From: Owenia fusiformis
Lineage: Eukaryota > Annelida > Polychaeta > Sabellida > Oweniidae
Length of the DNA: 60,000 nucleotides
Direction of reading: 5' to 3'
Assembly: GCA_903813345.2 (NCBI GenBank)
Contig: CAIIXF020000010.1
Location: forward strand, 12,407,181-12,467,180
Positions 37,101-49,000 of this stretch are shown piece after piece. Under the pieces are notes generated by a model. It had not been told where the DNA came from. It saw only the letters and a list, made by a program, of their open reading frames with translations, and did not search any database. How positions within the stretch are numbered: position 1 is the stretch's first letter; each line of letters begins with the position of its first letter. Made by a program: the position numbers and the translations under genes.

Positions 37101-40100
37101 TCAAATATTTTATATAGAGAGCAATGAATTAATTACTTAGTATGCAATTGATTTCTAAATGATATTTAACTGATTTTGATGAGAAACCAAAGGTGTCGAT
37201 GCAAAATTACAGTACCTGCGCCTTTCAGACTACCTTATTTATCAACTAGAGGTATTGATAGAAACCAAAGGTGTCAATGCAAAATTACAGTACCTGCGCC
37301 TTTCAGACTACCTTATTTATCAACTAGAGGTATTGATAGAAACCAAAGGTGTCAATGCAAAATTACAGTACCTGCGCCTTTCAGACTACCTTATTTATCA
37401 ACTAGAGGTATTGATAGAAACCAAAGGTGTCAATGCAAAATTACAGTACCTGCGCCTTTCAGACTACCTTATTTATCAACTAGAGGTATTGATAGAAACC
37501 AAAGGTGTCAATGCAAAATTGCAGTACCTGCGCCTTTCAGACTACCTTATTTATCAACTAGAGGTATTGATAGAAACCAAAGGTGTCAATGCAAAATTGC
37601 AGTAACTGCGCATTTCAGACTACCTTATATATTAATCAACTAGTTGATAATTAATTGGTCTGTGTAATATTTACATTATATAACCGCACGATGATTGTCG
37701 TTGTACTTAAAATTATCGCTATAATAAATTAAAATGTTAAATAAAATGGAATAGCAATCTCGTTATAGCATATTTTATTTACAAAACAAATACGTTTTTA
37801 CAAAGTGTCTTATAGGCCCATAGGCCTGGGCCTTGAGTGATTTTAATAGTGTAACATTGTTTTATACATGTATGTAATTGTGTTTTAACCCCTGACACAA
37901 AAATGACATAAAATTGAAATAAATGAAGCAAATAAATATAGATTGTGAGAATGAAGTCTAATGATAGTGTTATTTTGCCTCAACTAAATTTTTGCCTCAC
38001 ATATTGAATTTTTTGCCTCGCCTATTTATACAACGCGCCAAAAATAATATAGACCACCTAATAGGTATATCTAAATAAGGCATTGCAATGATGTCAGTGC
38101 AAATTTCGAATTCCAATCACATAAAATTAAAATATTTGAAATAATTTAGAATATTTAGTGCTAACAAAAAGTACCATTGTACTATTTGCTGTTCAAACAT
38201 TTTCCACTACTGCGCGATAATTGTGCTCTAAATTGCTTCGTCCTACAGGCAACTCGTGATAGCTCAGTTGGTAGAGCGGGGGACTGTAGCGTCTAAACCT
38301 GAAATCCCTAGGTCACTGGTTCGACTCCGGTTCGCGAGAGGCATTCATTTTGTTAAATATTTTTAATTTATCTCAAACCTTCAACCAGCAAGTGTTCTGA
38401 TTCTGCTCAACCAGAATTGTGCCTATGAGCTTGATAATAATATTCACATTTTTAAAAACACTTCCTGTTTTGCACATACAAAATATGCTATAGCTATATC
38501 TCCTGTTTTATCTAAAGAATAAATTAAAGATGTAACACATTTTAGTTTGCAGACTTGTGCAAGCGGTTGGCTTGTATGATGAGGCGAGGATATCCGACGA
38601 AGCTTTCACCGCAAGTTCGGCGAAGAATGAAAGATTTAAGAGAACCTTCGACGCACGTCTTAACGGCCCTGGCGCTTGGGTGAGCGATAACTTGAACTCT
38701 TGTGACATACAATGGCTGCAAATAGACCTTTCTGTCCTCCATATTCTTCATCGCATCGGCACTCAGGTTTGCACTCGAGTTTAATTCACTCCGGGAATTC
38801 ACTCACCTTTTGATTATTGACTATGTAGAGGACCATAGTAAAATCTTAAATGTTTGTGAGTACTTTGAATTTAAATAATAAGCAATCAAATGACCAAATT
38901 GAAACAGTTTATGTTGAAATAGAAACATTTATATTCATCCTAACTTTTGTATATTTCAGATAGTAATGTATAATGTGCAGCAAATCTGTGGCTTTTTGTA
39001 ATTTAGGGAGTTTCAGCCATGTTAATTTTTCCGAAAATAACATGGCAGAGAAGTATCAAAATATAAGAGGACACAGATATGATAGCTAAACTACAAAACA
39101 AATTAAAATATACAAAAGTTAGGATAAATATAAATGTTTCTGTTTTTTATAAACTGTTTCAACTTGGTCATTTGATTGCTTATTTTTTAAATTCAAAGTA
39201 CTCACAAACATTTAAAAGGACGATTCTCGGTTTGGAGAACAGTCTCCTGGGCTAATAATTTTTTTCATGAAAAATATAGAAATATTACCCAAATTAAAGT
39301 ATGAATATTCAAAAGAGGACATTTAAATCTACAAGATGTAAAAATAACAAATTGGTCTGAAGCAGGGATAGCGCTCAATTAGACCGATTCAATAAAATAC
39401 AAGTCTCGATTTGGGGAAAAAAGTTCATCAGTGTACTGCGCAAATATTTTTTTGCGACAAATCTAGAAAGATTACCCAAATTAAATTGTGACTATTCAAA
39501 AGAAAACATTCAAATCTATATTATGCAAAAAAATCAAATTTGTCCGAAGCAGGGATAATGCTCATTTATATTGATGAACTTCGTTCTCCAAACCGAGAAT
39601 CGTCCTTTTACTATAGTCCCAAGATTATTTGAATTCGTTCAATTAATTAAATAAATTTCGACTACAAAGTTTTAATTTTTAATCATCATTGCCATATTAA
39701 GATAATGTCTAAAGATGATGTGAATAATATGACGTGTGTTATTTATTCAATTTAGGGTTGTAAATCGTGCACACAGGAAAAATGGGTATCAAAATACGTC
39801 GTTCGCCATTCTAGAGATGGCAACTATTGGTGTTTCTTCGAAAACTATGGGGCTAGGAACAAAGAAAAGGTAATGAAACGGAAGCAACTATCTGAACTGT
39901 ACGAAAAATAATCAAATATTAAAATGTGCCTCAATTACAAATGTATAGAAAACAACTTACTGTATGATTATGTTGATACAATTGTTAAAAACGGTTAAGC
40001 TAACTTATTTTCTTCGTCCTAAATTACAAAAGTTTATCCACAGAAAGACATGCGAAATAGGACTAAATTCAATTTCGAAATTCATTGATAAATGTTGTAC

Positions 40101-40526
40101 CATCTGTCTGCGCCTAAACGAATTACATTTTACACCATCGATGCGTGATATCATTCATTCCCCCGTCTTGCATTCTAGTCTCAACACTTACGACTTTTAG
40201 TCTCGGAGTAATAGCTACATACAATACGAGCCGTGCATAAAACTATGGATTCTGTGATATTATCAAAACGCAATATTCGTCCCTACGAAATTACGACGAG
40301 CCATGTCATATTCTTTTAGGTATTCGATGGTAACTTCGATACAGACTCGATTGTACGCAACGATTTTCGCCCTCCCCTCGTTGCCCGAATGATACGTATA
40401 TATCCCATAGTTCCGTATGATGCTTCAGGAAAGTACAGGAGTGCGCTGAGGGTAGAGTTGTACGGCTGTAAGCAAATGCCTGTCGGGAAACAAGCTCCAC
40501 CGAGAAGTGTTTCACCATTTTCCTAA
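34154..40526 (+). CDS. Secreted PAN and F5/8 type C (discoidin) domain protein
   Basis: Exons seen: 34154-34498, 38546-38766, 39756-39869, 40320-40526. The first encodes a signal peptide (MNLPYHIKFIYMFLIFLSLI, cleaved near TQG) and a PAN/apple domain (HCSREC, DCVAINYN, CLLYN). The others form one F5/8C domain: CRLVQAVG start, ISDEAFTASS, GAWVSD, QWLQIDLS, then VFDGNFD, FRPPLVARMIRIYP and LRVELYGC, followed by 17 residues and TAA. I chose ATG 34154 over the in-frame 34067 because it starts the hydrophobic signal. The exon at 34498 ends in phase 0 but 38546 needs a phase-1 donor, so a small exon is missing from my model, or a GTAATA donor after 34463 (phase 1) is used. The domains suggest carbohydrate or lipid binding and adhesion outside the cell. 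Confidence 0.82.
34600..34700 (-). repeat. tRNA-derived SINE-like relic
   Basis: Minus-strand GGTTGATGGTTCGATCCCAA has a B-box and T-arm look, preceded by a degenerate tRNA-like body. No complete cloverleaf. Confidence 0.3.
34911..35142. mobile_element. MITE with 50-bp perfect inverted ends
   Basis: The ends AGACCTTTTTTACTTTCACC and the exact reverse complement at the right remain identical through CCGACTTCGACAACAGAG and beyond. Total 232 bp. The two arms look identical, which suggests a recent insertion. It lies in the first intron of the PAN-F5/8C gene. Confidence 0.85.
35256..35342 (+). tRNA. tRNA-Tyr (GTA) with 14-nt intron, copy 1
   Basis: Acceptor CTCGTGA pairs with TCGCGAG, discriminator A. 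The D-arm GATAGCTCAGTTGGTAGAGC, anticodon stem GGGGA/TCCCT and T-arm are intact. The intron CGTCTAAACCTGAT (35293-35306) follows position 37, the canonical site for nuclear tRNA-Tyr introns. Mature length 73 nt. Confidence 0.95.
35797..36072. repeat. Foldback element with GATATC-palindrome triplet
   Basis: Inverted arms (GGATTATCCTACACTTAGTG and the complementary AAGTGTAGGATAATAAG) surround three tandem, diverged copies of CGGAGGATATCGTGACGATATACTCCG-type palindromes at 35876-35974. The right portion (ACTCCGCTTGTTGAT...) and the following 36170-36215 sequence resemble 2966-3080, so this is a dispersed family. Confidence 0.65.
36108..36181. repeat. Hairpin, 74 bp
   Basis: ATCTACTCGGTGATATTGAT pairs with ATCAATATCACCTCGTAGAT around a loop containing GCACTCGTTCGCTTCGCTCT. 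Confidence 0.7.
36281..36922. mobile_element. piggyBac-like non-autonomous element (TTAA flanks)
   Basis: Flanked by TTAA at 36277-36280 and 36923-36926, with inverted ends CCCTAGAAGCCCTAAGG; TTAA plus CCCTAGAA is the piggyBac signature. A GGGGGGGTCAAAATGACCCC palindrome lies just inside the left end and related ACCCCCC sequence inside the right. The middle is two tandem copies of a unit of about 195 bp (36455-36645 and 36655-36845, both starting TATGATGTAATCATCAGCTS). No transposase. Confidence 0.85.
37181..37640. repeat. 78-bp minisatellite, six copies
   Basis: Units begin GAAACCAAAGGTGTCAATGC at about 37181, 37259, 37337, 37415, 37493 and 37571 and are almost identical. As 78 is a multiple of three, two forward frames stay open through the array (26-residue repeats). 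There are no splice sites or independent gene features, so I treat it as a non-coding repeat inside the PAN-F5/8C intron. Confidence 0.92.
38253..38339 (+). tRNA. tRNA-Tyr (GTA) with 14-nt intron, copy 2
   Basis: Same 87-nt gene as at 35256. It differs only at the intron's last base (CGTCTAAACCTGAA, 38290-38303). The duplicate, 3.0 kb away, lies in the same intron of the PAN-F5/8C gene and shares the immediate flanks GGCAA and GGCA. Confidence 0.95.
38830..39619. mobile_element. Foldback element split by a second foldback
   Basis: The outer inverted arms start GGACCATAGTAAAA on the left and end TTTTACTATAGTCC on the right, with long inner arms (AATGTTTGTGAGTACTTTGA and partner) around a core TCAGCCATGTTAAT...ATAACATGGCAG at about 39015-39050. 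The right arm is interrupted at about 39214-39609 by another inverted-repeat element. Located in an intron between F5/8C exons. Confidence 0.75.
39214..39609. mobile_element. Nested inverted-repeat element, about 395 bp
   Basis: The ends AAAGGACGATTCTCGGTTTG and inverted CAAACCGAGAATCGTCCTTT are near-perfect. The body is a rough tandem duplication of about 190 bp (AATATTACCCAAATTAAA... and GATTACCCAAATTAAA...). It interrupts the right arm of the foldback around it. Confidence 0.75.
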
Positions 40527-41818
40527 CTGGATTCCAACTTGCACATAATCTGAAGACGTTTGGATTGTTGAATGTTTGATGGAATTACATTACTCGTTAT
40601 ATTGTATGCATTCTAGCCAGAGAAAATATATAGTCACTTTTTATCTCACACTTTAAATGTGTGTTTATCATAGTGAAATACAACAGCATTATTACAGTGA
40701 TGCGAAAATGAATTGAAAAATAAATAAATAAAAATGCACCCATCAAGATAGTCTAGCTACAAGCCCTCTCCTATACTACTCATCCCAAGTGTGAGAGGGT
40801 ATGTAGTCAAGTAGAGGGCTTGTACAAGGGCTTGCACAATTCACGTCTCATTAATTGTTTGATAATGAACATCCGGTGAATATACTGTACTCATCCCATA
40901 AATGCTTTAATTATACTCTGACATTTTAATACGTAAATGCTGGATTTTGATTTTTTTGAACAAAGATAATATGTGTTCTGTTATGACCTCCAGTCAGTTA
41001 AGATCGCTTTTCAATTCAGTTCTTTTCAGTTTTTCTTTTTCTACGAATGATATCAAATGATAGTTATCGATATGGTGAACCGAATTCAACAATGTTTTTC
41101 TCTTAAATAAATTATTGAAAACATTCTGTAAAAAACACGGTCCTTTATGACTGATTGGCAACAATTTAATGCAAAGATTATTAATATATATTTTATGTAA
41201 CTGTTTTCGTTAACATTTTTTGTTTTTTAGTGCTACTCAATTGTTTTTTTGTTCCTTTCTACCAATTCTTGAGAATGAAATAAAATGTCATTCCGAACCT
41301 TGTTGGAACAAAATAGCACATACAACATTTTCTTAGATATTTTGGTTGATTTAACAAAAAGTATGCATTAAGACCAAACCCCCGAAAATAGATAAAAATT
41401 ACGAAAAACATCTTATTTCATTCACAAGATACTTTTTTGAAATCAACCAAACTTTCCTTAGCTCCTACTTTAGCAATTTTCATTCACATTTTCAGAAGGC
41501 TGAAAAAGTTATTTCATCATGTTTAGGGTCATTCAGAGCATGTACATTGTGATCCTGGTCATGTATGATACTAGTATGTGGATTGTGGAACTAGTTAAAT
41601 TGACTGAAGGTCAAAACAGAACTCTTTTATCTTTGTTCAAAAAATCTCTAAAAATGCAGCATGTTTTGTCACTTCCTGTTTTGTCATTTCCTGTTAAGTA
41701 CCATGGTACCTTAAAACAAAAGTAATATATAAATTGTCATATTTATATATTTTATATATTTACGTATTACAACTAAATCCACAGTGCTGAGTCCTGCTCC
41801 GGTTATGTTTTGTAACTT
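40527..41818. other. Intergenic; hairpin and duplicated segment
   Basis: A hairpin with TACAAGCCCTCT/AGAGGGCTTGTA arms lies at 40758-40824. The segment 41045-41460 resembles 29210-29490 plus 32090-32200, that is, the flanks of the CACAGGC transposon copy 2 without the transposon. No gene seen. Confidence 0.5.
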
Positions 41819-41819
41819 A

Positions 41820-42217
41820 ACATGTATTCGCGAATGCACCTTTCGCGCGATCGACTAGCGGCTACCGGGTTAATTGCAATTTGATGACTCATTTTAATAT
41901 AATATTTGGTAAATAGTACTAGCCGTGTATCCCGGTAGCTGCAAGCTATCTCGTCAAACCCAGTCGCAGACCTAAATAACGGGTTAATCTGCTGTTTTAG
42001 AAGCAAGTAACCATGACCTATGACACGATGATGTATGCTATGTTCGCTAGTTCAACTGATTGGCTTTATTGTAATTGGCCATTTCAGTGCATAAAAAAGT
42101 ATGCGACCACTGATCACTGTTCGTCGACTAACGGGTTGATCGTTAAATAAACTTCAAAATGACTAGATGGGTTAATCCGGTAGCCGACAGCCGAAAGTTG
42201 CATTCGCGAATGTATGT
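41820..42217. mobile_element. MITE-like element with ATTCGCGAATGCA ends
   Basis: Terminal sequences ACATGTATTCGCGAATGCA and TGCATTCGCGAATGTATGT are inverted and each contains the palindrome TTCGCGAA. The interior has TACCGGGTTAA-like repeats in both orientations (41866, 42173). No coding sequence, and the flanking duplication is unclear. Confidence 0.55.
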
Positions 42218-43029
42218 ATTTGTAGTTGTCTACATAGGGAGAATTTTACAATGATGATTACATCTACATATTCGATCGATGTTTTAGATATAAATTCAGT
42301 CTTTATGATATCTTACAGTATCATATCCCAGTTTTCGACGAAACGTCCACTGAAGTGTAAAATGTTACGTCTGTCAATGTCAAAGGCGTAGCCAGGAGGG
42401 GTTGCGATGGTGCGATCGCACCCCCCCCCCCCCATAGGCCTAACCAATGAGAATATGACCATGATCATAGAGGAAGAAAAAAGCCTTAAAATGCTTTTTA
42501 TTTTAAGCTTCTAGCTCAATTTTAAAGGAAGTTACATACATCACGTAAATTTCAAAACAAATCTTACACATTTTCTATTATGTTAGTATTCGTATTTACG
42601 TTATTTGGGTGCCCGGTTTTTTCGACCGGGTACCGGGTATCAAGTTCGAACCCAGCATGGGGGATTTACTACCCGGTACCCGTTTTTTCTACAAACCCGA
42701 ATCAGTCCGGGAGACCAGTTCTCAGTCACATGTGCCAGTTTCGATGGCCAATCACTTTTCTGCAGGTTATTGCAGATTCCCGGGTGAACCGGAAAAGGCA
42801 TTTCGTTTCGTGTAAATAGGGAAACTAAACAGACCTCTTAGAATTTATTTTGAAAAATTATTCACCCATAACTATCAATTCATTTGCTTTATTCATTATT
42901 GAATCATAGAAACAACGCATTAATTTCCTGAGTTTCCATCCCATAGCTAATGGAGGTATAGTATCCTCTAGTGATAGTAATATATGTTTAGTGGGACTTG
43001 CAAGGGGTCTTTTTGCACATGTTTTGAAA
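42218..43029. other. 5' flank of MYND gene, with poly-C tract
   Basis: A C-run lies near 42420-42434, and an imperfect inverted repeat with CGGGTACCGGGTA and TACCCGGTACCCG at 42610-42690. The promoter of the downstream MYND gene should be here. No core element was recognised. Confidence 0.4.
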
Positions 43030-46000
43030 ATGGCTGAAGGACAAGACTTACACCGAATCAACAAACCCACGGGTTTTCAGGAGATGATGGAATATCTTGC
43101 AGCAATGAACCCGAATCTCAAGGATGGGGTATGTTAATAAACATTTTGTGTATATATCTACATTTTCTATGGTAAACTGATTTCGTAATTGTCTATTGAA
43201 TATTTTGTAATCAAATATTATCTCTTCAAATGGAAAGTGAAAGTGAAACTGAAAGATCATAGAACTCGTTTGGATTCATCCATGCACTAGGAGTACTGAA
43301 AGAAAAGTCCCGTGTAGGATAATTGACTCGATTGCACAGATCTAGAACTTTGGTAGTTCAACGTCGTTAAACTCAATAACGGCGTTCTTTATTATTAGGA
43401 ATTTTCTTGGGGCCATTATTGAGTTTAACCTCCTTACTATTCTTTCCTTTGATGCAAGTTCTGAATCCATCGAAACCATTTTCCCGCGATAACGTGCAAC
43501 TGATACTTGACAATAATATAAAAACACATAACATCAAGCGATTTAACAATATTTTTGTGTTAAATGTTCATTTATACGAGTAAAATGAGGCTACACTTAC
43601 CAATCTCTAAAGTGACATTTCCGCATGTCCGTCATTGTGTCTGTTCGTCTGAGTGTCCCGGATCGTAAAATTAAACTACCAGGGAAACGAAATTGTTGTC
43701 AAATAGATTGATAATTATTATCGCGATTACTCGGGATAAAAAGATCAAATTTGAGGATAACAGGTATCTTTGATTAATTTATATAGCGCGTGTATATACG
43801 CAAAATAGTTATTTATTGCAAACCCGCTGTTCGTTAATGCAGTGCCGTGATGACGGTTAATTCCTGAAACTATTTGCAATTTCGATGTTACCGAAACTGA
43901 CCGACATTTTCGTCATATTCTAAACCTGTCTCCAATATTTTCGTAATTATGCATCAATAGGGTCTAAGGGGGATACGGGACGGGGTGTATGTGTTTATAA
44001 GGTATGTATGCATGTTTGAATCACATTCTTTGTGTAATATTGCCATGTTTTCAGGGTTTAATTTGTTCCGCTTGTCGAAACCTGCTGAACGATTAAATTA
44101 ACGCATCAAAGGCAAAATGGTCATGGAGGTTAGACCTAGCCGGGCCATAACACATGTCAGATAAGAAACGAGGCCCGGGCTAGGTCTAATGTTGTTGGAC
44201 TAGAACTTTGGTGCCCCACACTAGAGTCCATTTCACTGCTTCATTTCGTCAGTAGAACGGCAAAAATAAGAAATTGGGAGACCATTGTGCAATAATATAC
44301 TGTATGGAAAAGTATATTCATAATGTACATGAATGACATTTGTATATTTCCGATTTTTTAGTTTTTTGTGCAATAAGCCTGTGCCATCTTGTAATTTGAA
44401 GAATTTCAGCCATGTTAATCTTATTGATAATAACATGGCAGAGAAACATCCAAATGTAAGAGGCCACACACTTTATAAGCCAAACTAGAAGCAATCCAAG
44501 ATATACAAATGTCATTCATATACATTATGAATATACTTTTCCATATATTATTGCACAATGGTCTCCCAATTTCTTATTTTTGCCGTTCTACTGACGAAAT
44601 GAAGCAGTGAAATGGACTCTAGGCTATCTGAATGAAAATCTCTCATTATTTATCGCATCCTACGACCCTCGCTACATCTGTGGTCGTACGCGCAAATCAT
44701 TGGTCAGTCAATGTTTTAACAAAGTTGGAGAAAATACTAGGCATTGCATACTTTAATGACCTACCGCAATACATTCAAGAGTATCCTTTTTATGTAGTTG
44801 AACCGCCAATTGTATGGGTTTTACGGATAAACCCTTACAATTGGTGATTCAGCTACATAAAAATAATTCTAAAATACTAAGGAATGTATCGAGATAGGTC
44901 ATTAAGTGTGCAATGCGTAGTATTTTCTCCATCTTTGTAAAAACATTGACTGACCAATGGCCCGTGTACAACCACAATTTTAAGTGGTCGTAGGATTTGA
45001 TAATCTCATTATCATTTCCTTCTTCAATAGATTCTCAATTGTTCAATCAAGTTCCCAACATCTCATAGATGCATATTTCAAAATTCTTCTGTGGTGCCAC
45101 TTCTCGCTTATTCACTTATGAGATTTCACGAGAACATACAGTTCATAGATAGATAAATATGATTTAGCGGAACAAAACCAGGAAAGTTTTAAGAAAATGA
45201 AGTAGCTATCCAGGGGTGTAATAATTTTCAAGAGTTAAGTAAATGGCTAAGAAAAAGAAAAAATTTCCTATCCGTAATAGTCCAACAAGCGATAAAGTTT
45301 AGTTCAGTTTAGTTACCTCCTGTATGAAGAGCTCTCATGTAGGGTACAACTTTGTCTACATCCAACATCTGGGTTCTTTCCCATTGGATTACACAGGGAT
45401 GTAATTTTCACTGATTTCCCAGAAATTGCTCAGACACCATTGAAGATCGAAAAAATGCTTGAGGGCTGATGGAAGATTGGAAGCTGAGAAACTCATTTTG
45501 TCAGAATTCACGCTAGTTTTATCAGACTTTGTTGAAATTTGGTTCGAGTAATCATCCGCCATTGTGATGCTATACATATGCTATGATGTAATCATCGACC
45601 AATGAAATTAGCGGATTGTGACTTTTGACTTTGCAATATTCAGATGTTTCGTTCAGAGTAATCGACTCGTTTGGCGGGCCAATGAAAATTTGTCCCTTCC
45701 AAAATGATGCATCATGGGAGATATTTATGTAAATTACCACCTGAACTCTTATCGCGAATTGAAGTATTCGTTAAACCATTGAAGTTGCGACCTACATTTT
45801 AGAGATGTCAAAGTTGTAAATGCCAGAGATTATATTTCCAGGATGATAAGAGCAAAGAAAAGGCAGCTGAAGAGTTTCTCATGGATCTAGGAGAACCGGA
45901 AAAAATTCAAAAAGTTATGGAAGGTAATTGTTCAGTGTATTTATTCTCAATAATTGAGATATATGTATCACTGAAGAAGTGTAGCTCTATCAACTTTATT

Positions 46001-49000
46001 TGTAATTTGTACTGGATGATGTTAAGTGGCTCTGAAACACAAATTCAGAAAAGTGAATTACATGTACATTGTACACCATATAGTTTACAGGATATCAGAT
46101 ATAATTTTTTGGCAGTGACAGATGAAATAAATTCTTCACTTCATTGACTGCATTTATAACTACATGTATAGTGGTCAAAAACTATAAAGAATGCTGTGAG
46201 TAAAAAGCCAAAAACACATTAATTGTAAAATGTTTTAAAAAGTTCACATCCATCTTTTGTTGCACTTGCAAGTTATTCTGAGCCACAACTGCCATAACGC
46301 AGCAAACATTGACACCTTTATCGACTGAAAACTTGTGAGTGTATTTACTTAAGATTTTGAGAAGGCCTATCCCGATGCAGCAAAAGCTATGCAAGCTGAG
46401 AAGGACAAGATGGAGAGTGAGGCAAATGAAGAAGGAAGAGATGAGAAGATTATGGCCCTGCCATTAGATGACACTGTCTGGTGTATAGGGGACTTGGATG
46501 ATGGTAAGCCCAGATTTCTCATTTCTCACAGAGATGTATTCTTCATTGATTGAAGTCTGGCTCATCATAATTTGTTAAACCAATTTTCAACCTCAAAAAT
46601 CTCAGTCCCCAAAACTTAAATTTCAGAAAAGTAAAAACTACTGATATGGATGTTTTAATGAATAGCAAAATTTTACAATATTTGATTAATAAAAATGTAT
46701 TTTGTTTGTTAGATGATAAAGCAGCTAAACCAGAGCCTGGGCAGGATTCACAACTGAGACTGGTGGGAGTAATTGATTCAGAGGTAAGTGATGCTGTACA
46801 GCATACATGTACATTTAAGAGTAGCCAGTACTTCTGTCATACATATTTGACAATTTCTAACCATCAACTCCGAATATAAATCTCATTTTGGAGAAATATT
46901 TTCAATAATATTAGTAATTGGAATACATTGTAACGGTGGTGTAATTTTATTTTTGAATGTCGCATATCGGATATAGCAGATTAATATGGCAAAGGAGCTA
47001 CCTACATATATAGTACATAATTGATTTTATTTTCAGGGAATGGTGATCCATATGAACACAAAGTACATTGTTGGAACCCCTATGAAGGAACATTTGTATA
47101 ATGTTGCGTGTGCTGCCATGTTAAAGCCCATGGTTGGTCCTCCAAGACGACCACGCTTTGTCATGATGAGGAATAAAGGAGCAGCTAAGTAAGGCACTGT
47201 GGTATTGCTCACTTTAAATTTTTTTGTCTCAACCATAAGTGGTGACACATTGTTATGGTCTTCAACTTTTTTGTTGACGGTGTTCAGCATCTTTAAGAAA
47301 TGGCGTCTTTAATAAATGCATCTGTAACAAATGGCAAGATGTGACATTCTACATGTTAATGCCTTCTTGTTTACTATAATGTATAATCTTTATTCACATT
47401 CAAATCTTAACTTGCTCGAAGATATATGACTTTCAAAAAGTAATTTCATGTTTTGAAACAAATAACAGTGAAATGAACAAGGAATAACATGAATAAATCT
47501 TATATTCTATCATATCTATGGCATTATAGGCTAAGTAAATTAATAATTATCAGCTTGCACCTATGGGAATATTTCCCCCTCCCACACAACACGAAATGCA
47601 TGAAGCCAAACCTCCCCCATACACACCTCACAAGGTTAAAAAGAGGAGGGTTCCAAAGGCTTGATGCAAGACTGGTAATTAGAACCATGTCAGTAATTCC
47701 TTTGTGATATCATTTCAAGGAATGCTACAGTAGATCTGAGTAAGTTTGGTATCCTGACAATAGATAAGGATGACAAGTACTCTGCAGACCCCTTGAAACA
47801 GAAACTACCAGTTATGAGAGAGTGTCTGGTGTGTCATAGGCCAGCACAGATGGAACTCCTTAGGAAATGGTTAGTGGATTTTTGTACTTTGACCCCCATC
47901 TGTAGACTGAGCTCTGTTCCTTGTTATTCCTCTCTTTTTTATCCAGCCCTGCATCACATTTCTGTGTTACCTCCTGTCACACACTCCTCCTATTCTTGCA
48001 TAACATTTCTATGTTACCCCCTGTCACCCACTCCCCCTATTCTTTCATCACATTTCTGTGTTACCCCCTGTCATCCACTCCCCTATTCTTGCATCACATT
48101 TCTGTGTTACCCCCTGTCACCCAATCCCCTATTCTTGCATCACATTTCTGTGTTACCCCCTGTCACCCACTCCCCCTATTCTTGCATAGCATTTCTATGT
48201 TACCCCCTGTCACCCACTCCCCCTATTCTTGCATCACATTACTGTGTTACCCCCTGTCATCCACTCCCCCTATTCTTGCATCACATTTCTGTGTTACCCC
48301 CTGTCACCCAATCCCCTATTCTTGCATCACATTACTGTGTTACCCCCTGTCATCCACTCCCCCTATTCTTGCATAATGTTTCTATGTTACCCCCTCTCAC
48401 CTTTTTCAAAAATACACATTTTGGATTCATTTGAGCATGTTTGAAAGTTATCACTTTGACTGAACTTGAGTATTTAATTATGCAAATCCAGATAATTCTT
48501 TCTTGCATTTGGTTGTTTGTTCTTTGTAGCTCTAAGTGTAAGACAGTGCTATACTGTGGTGTAAAATGCCAAAAGAAAGATTGGATACACAAGAAAGATG
48601 TCCATGGACACAAGGTCTGGTGTAGTAGAATGAAGGAGTATACTGAACGAACTGATGAGCTTGCTAAACTACCTTTCACCTTTGCCAAAGGTAAGTCTTC
48701 ATAATGTCAGTGAATTATGACATTTCCAGTGTGTGACATCAGAATGGATGACCTGATATTTAAAAGTAGTGGGCCCAGATCAAAATGAAATGAAACTAGA
48801 CTGCAGGCTCTTTGCTCAAATGGAGTAAATGTTAAGGAAATGCGTTATGTGGCACTTTTTGTCTCACAAATGGAGTTATGTAAATGTTTTAGAAAAGGCT
48901 TGCAAAGCTGATATAGGTTACATGAAACTTTAAGATGGAGAACAGATGGGAAAGGATATCTTGCTTGACTATTGGACTTTGGGAGTCTATGCGATGGTTT

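Noticed and set aside
37181-37640. CRISPR-like array
   Set aside because: The units are contiguous with no unique spacers, and the genome is animal; it is a minisatellite.
47793-48434. Long forward frames across the 47-bp minisatellite
   Set aside because: The first part is real MYND-gene exon 6, but the rest is intronic repeat read through a GTTAGT donor; the repeat continues in several frames.
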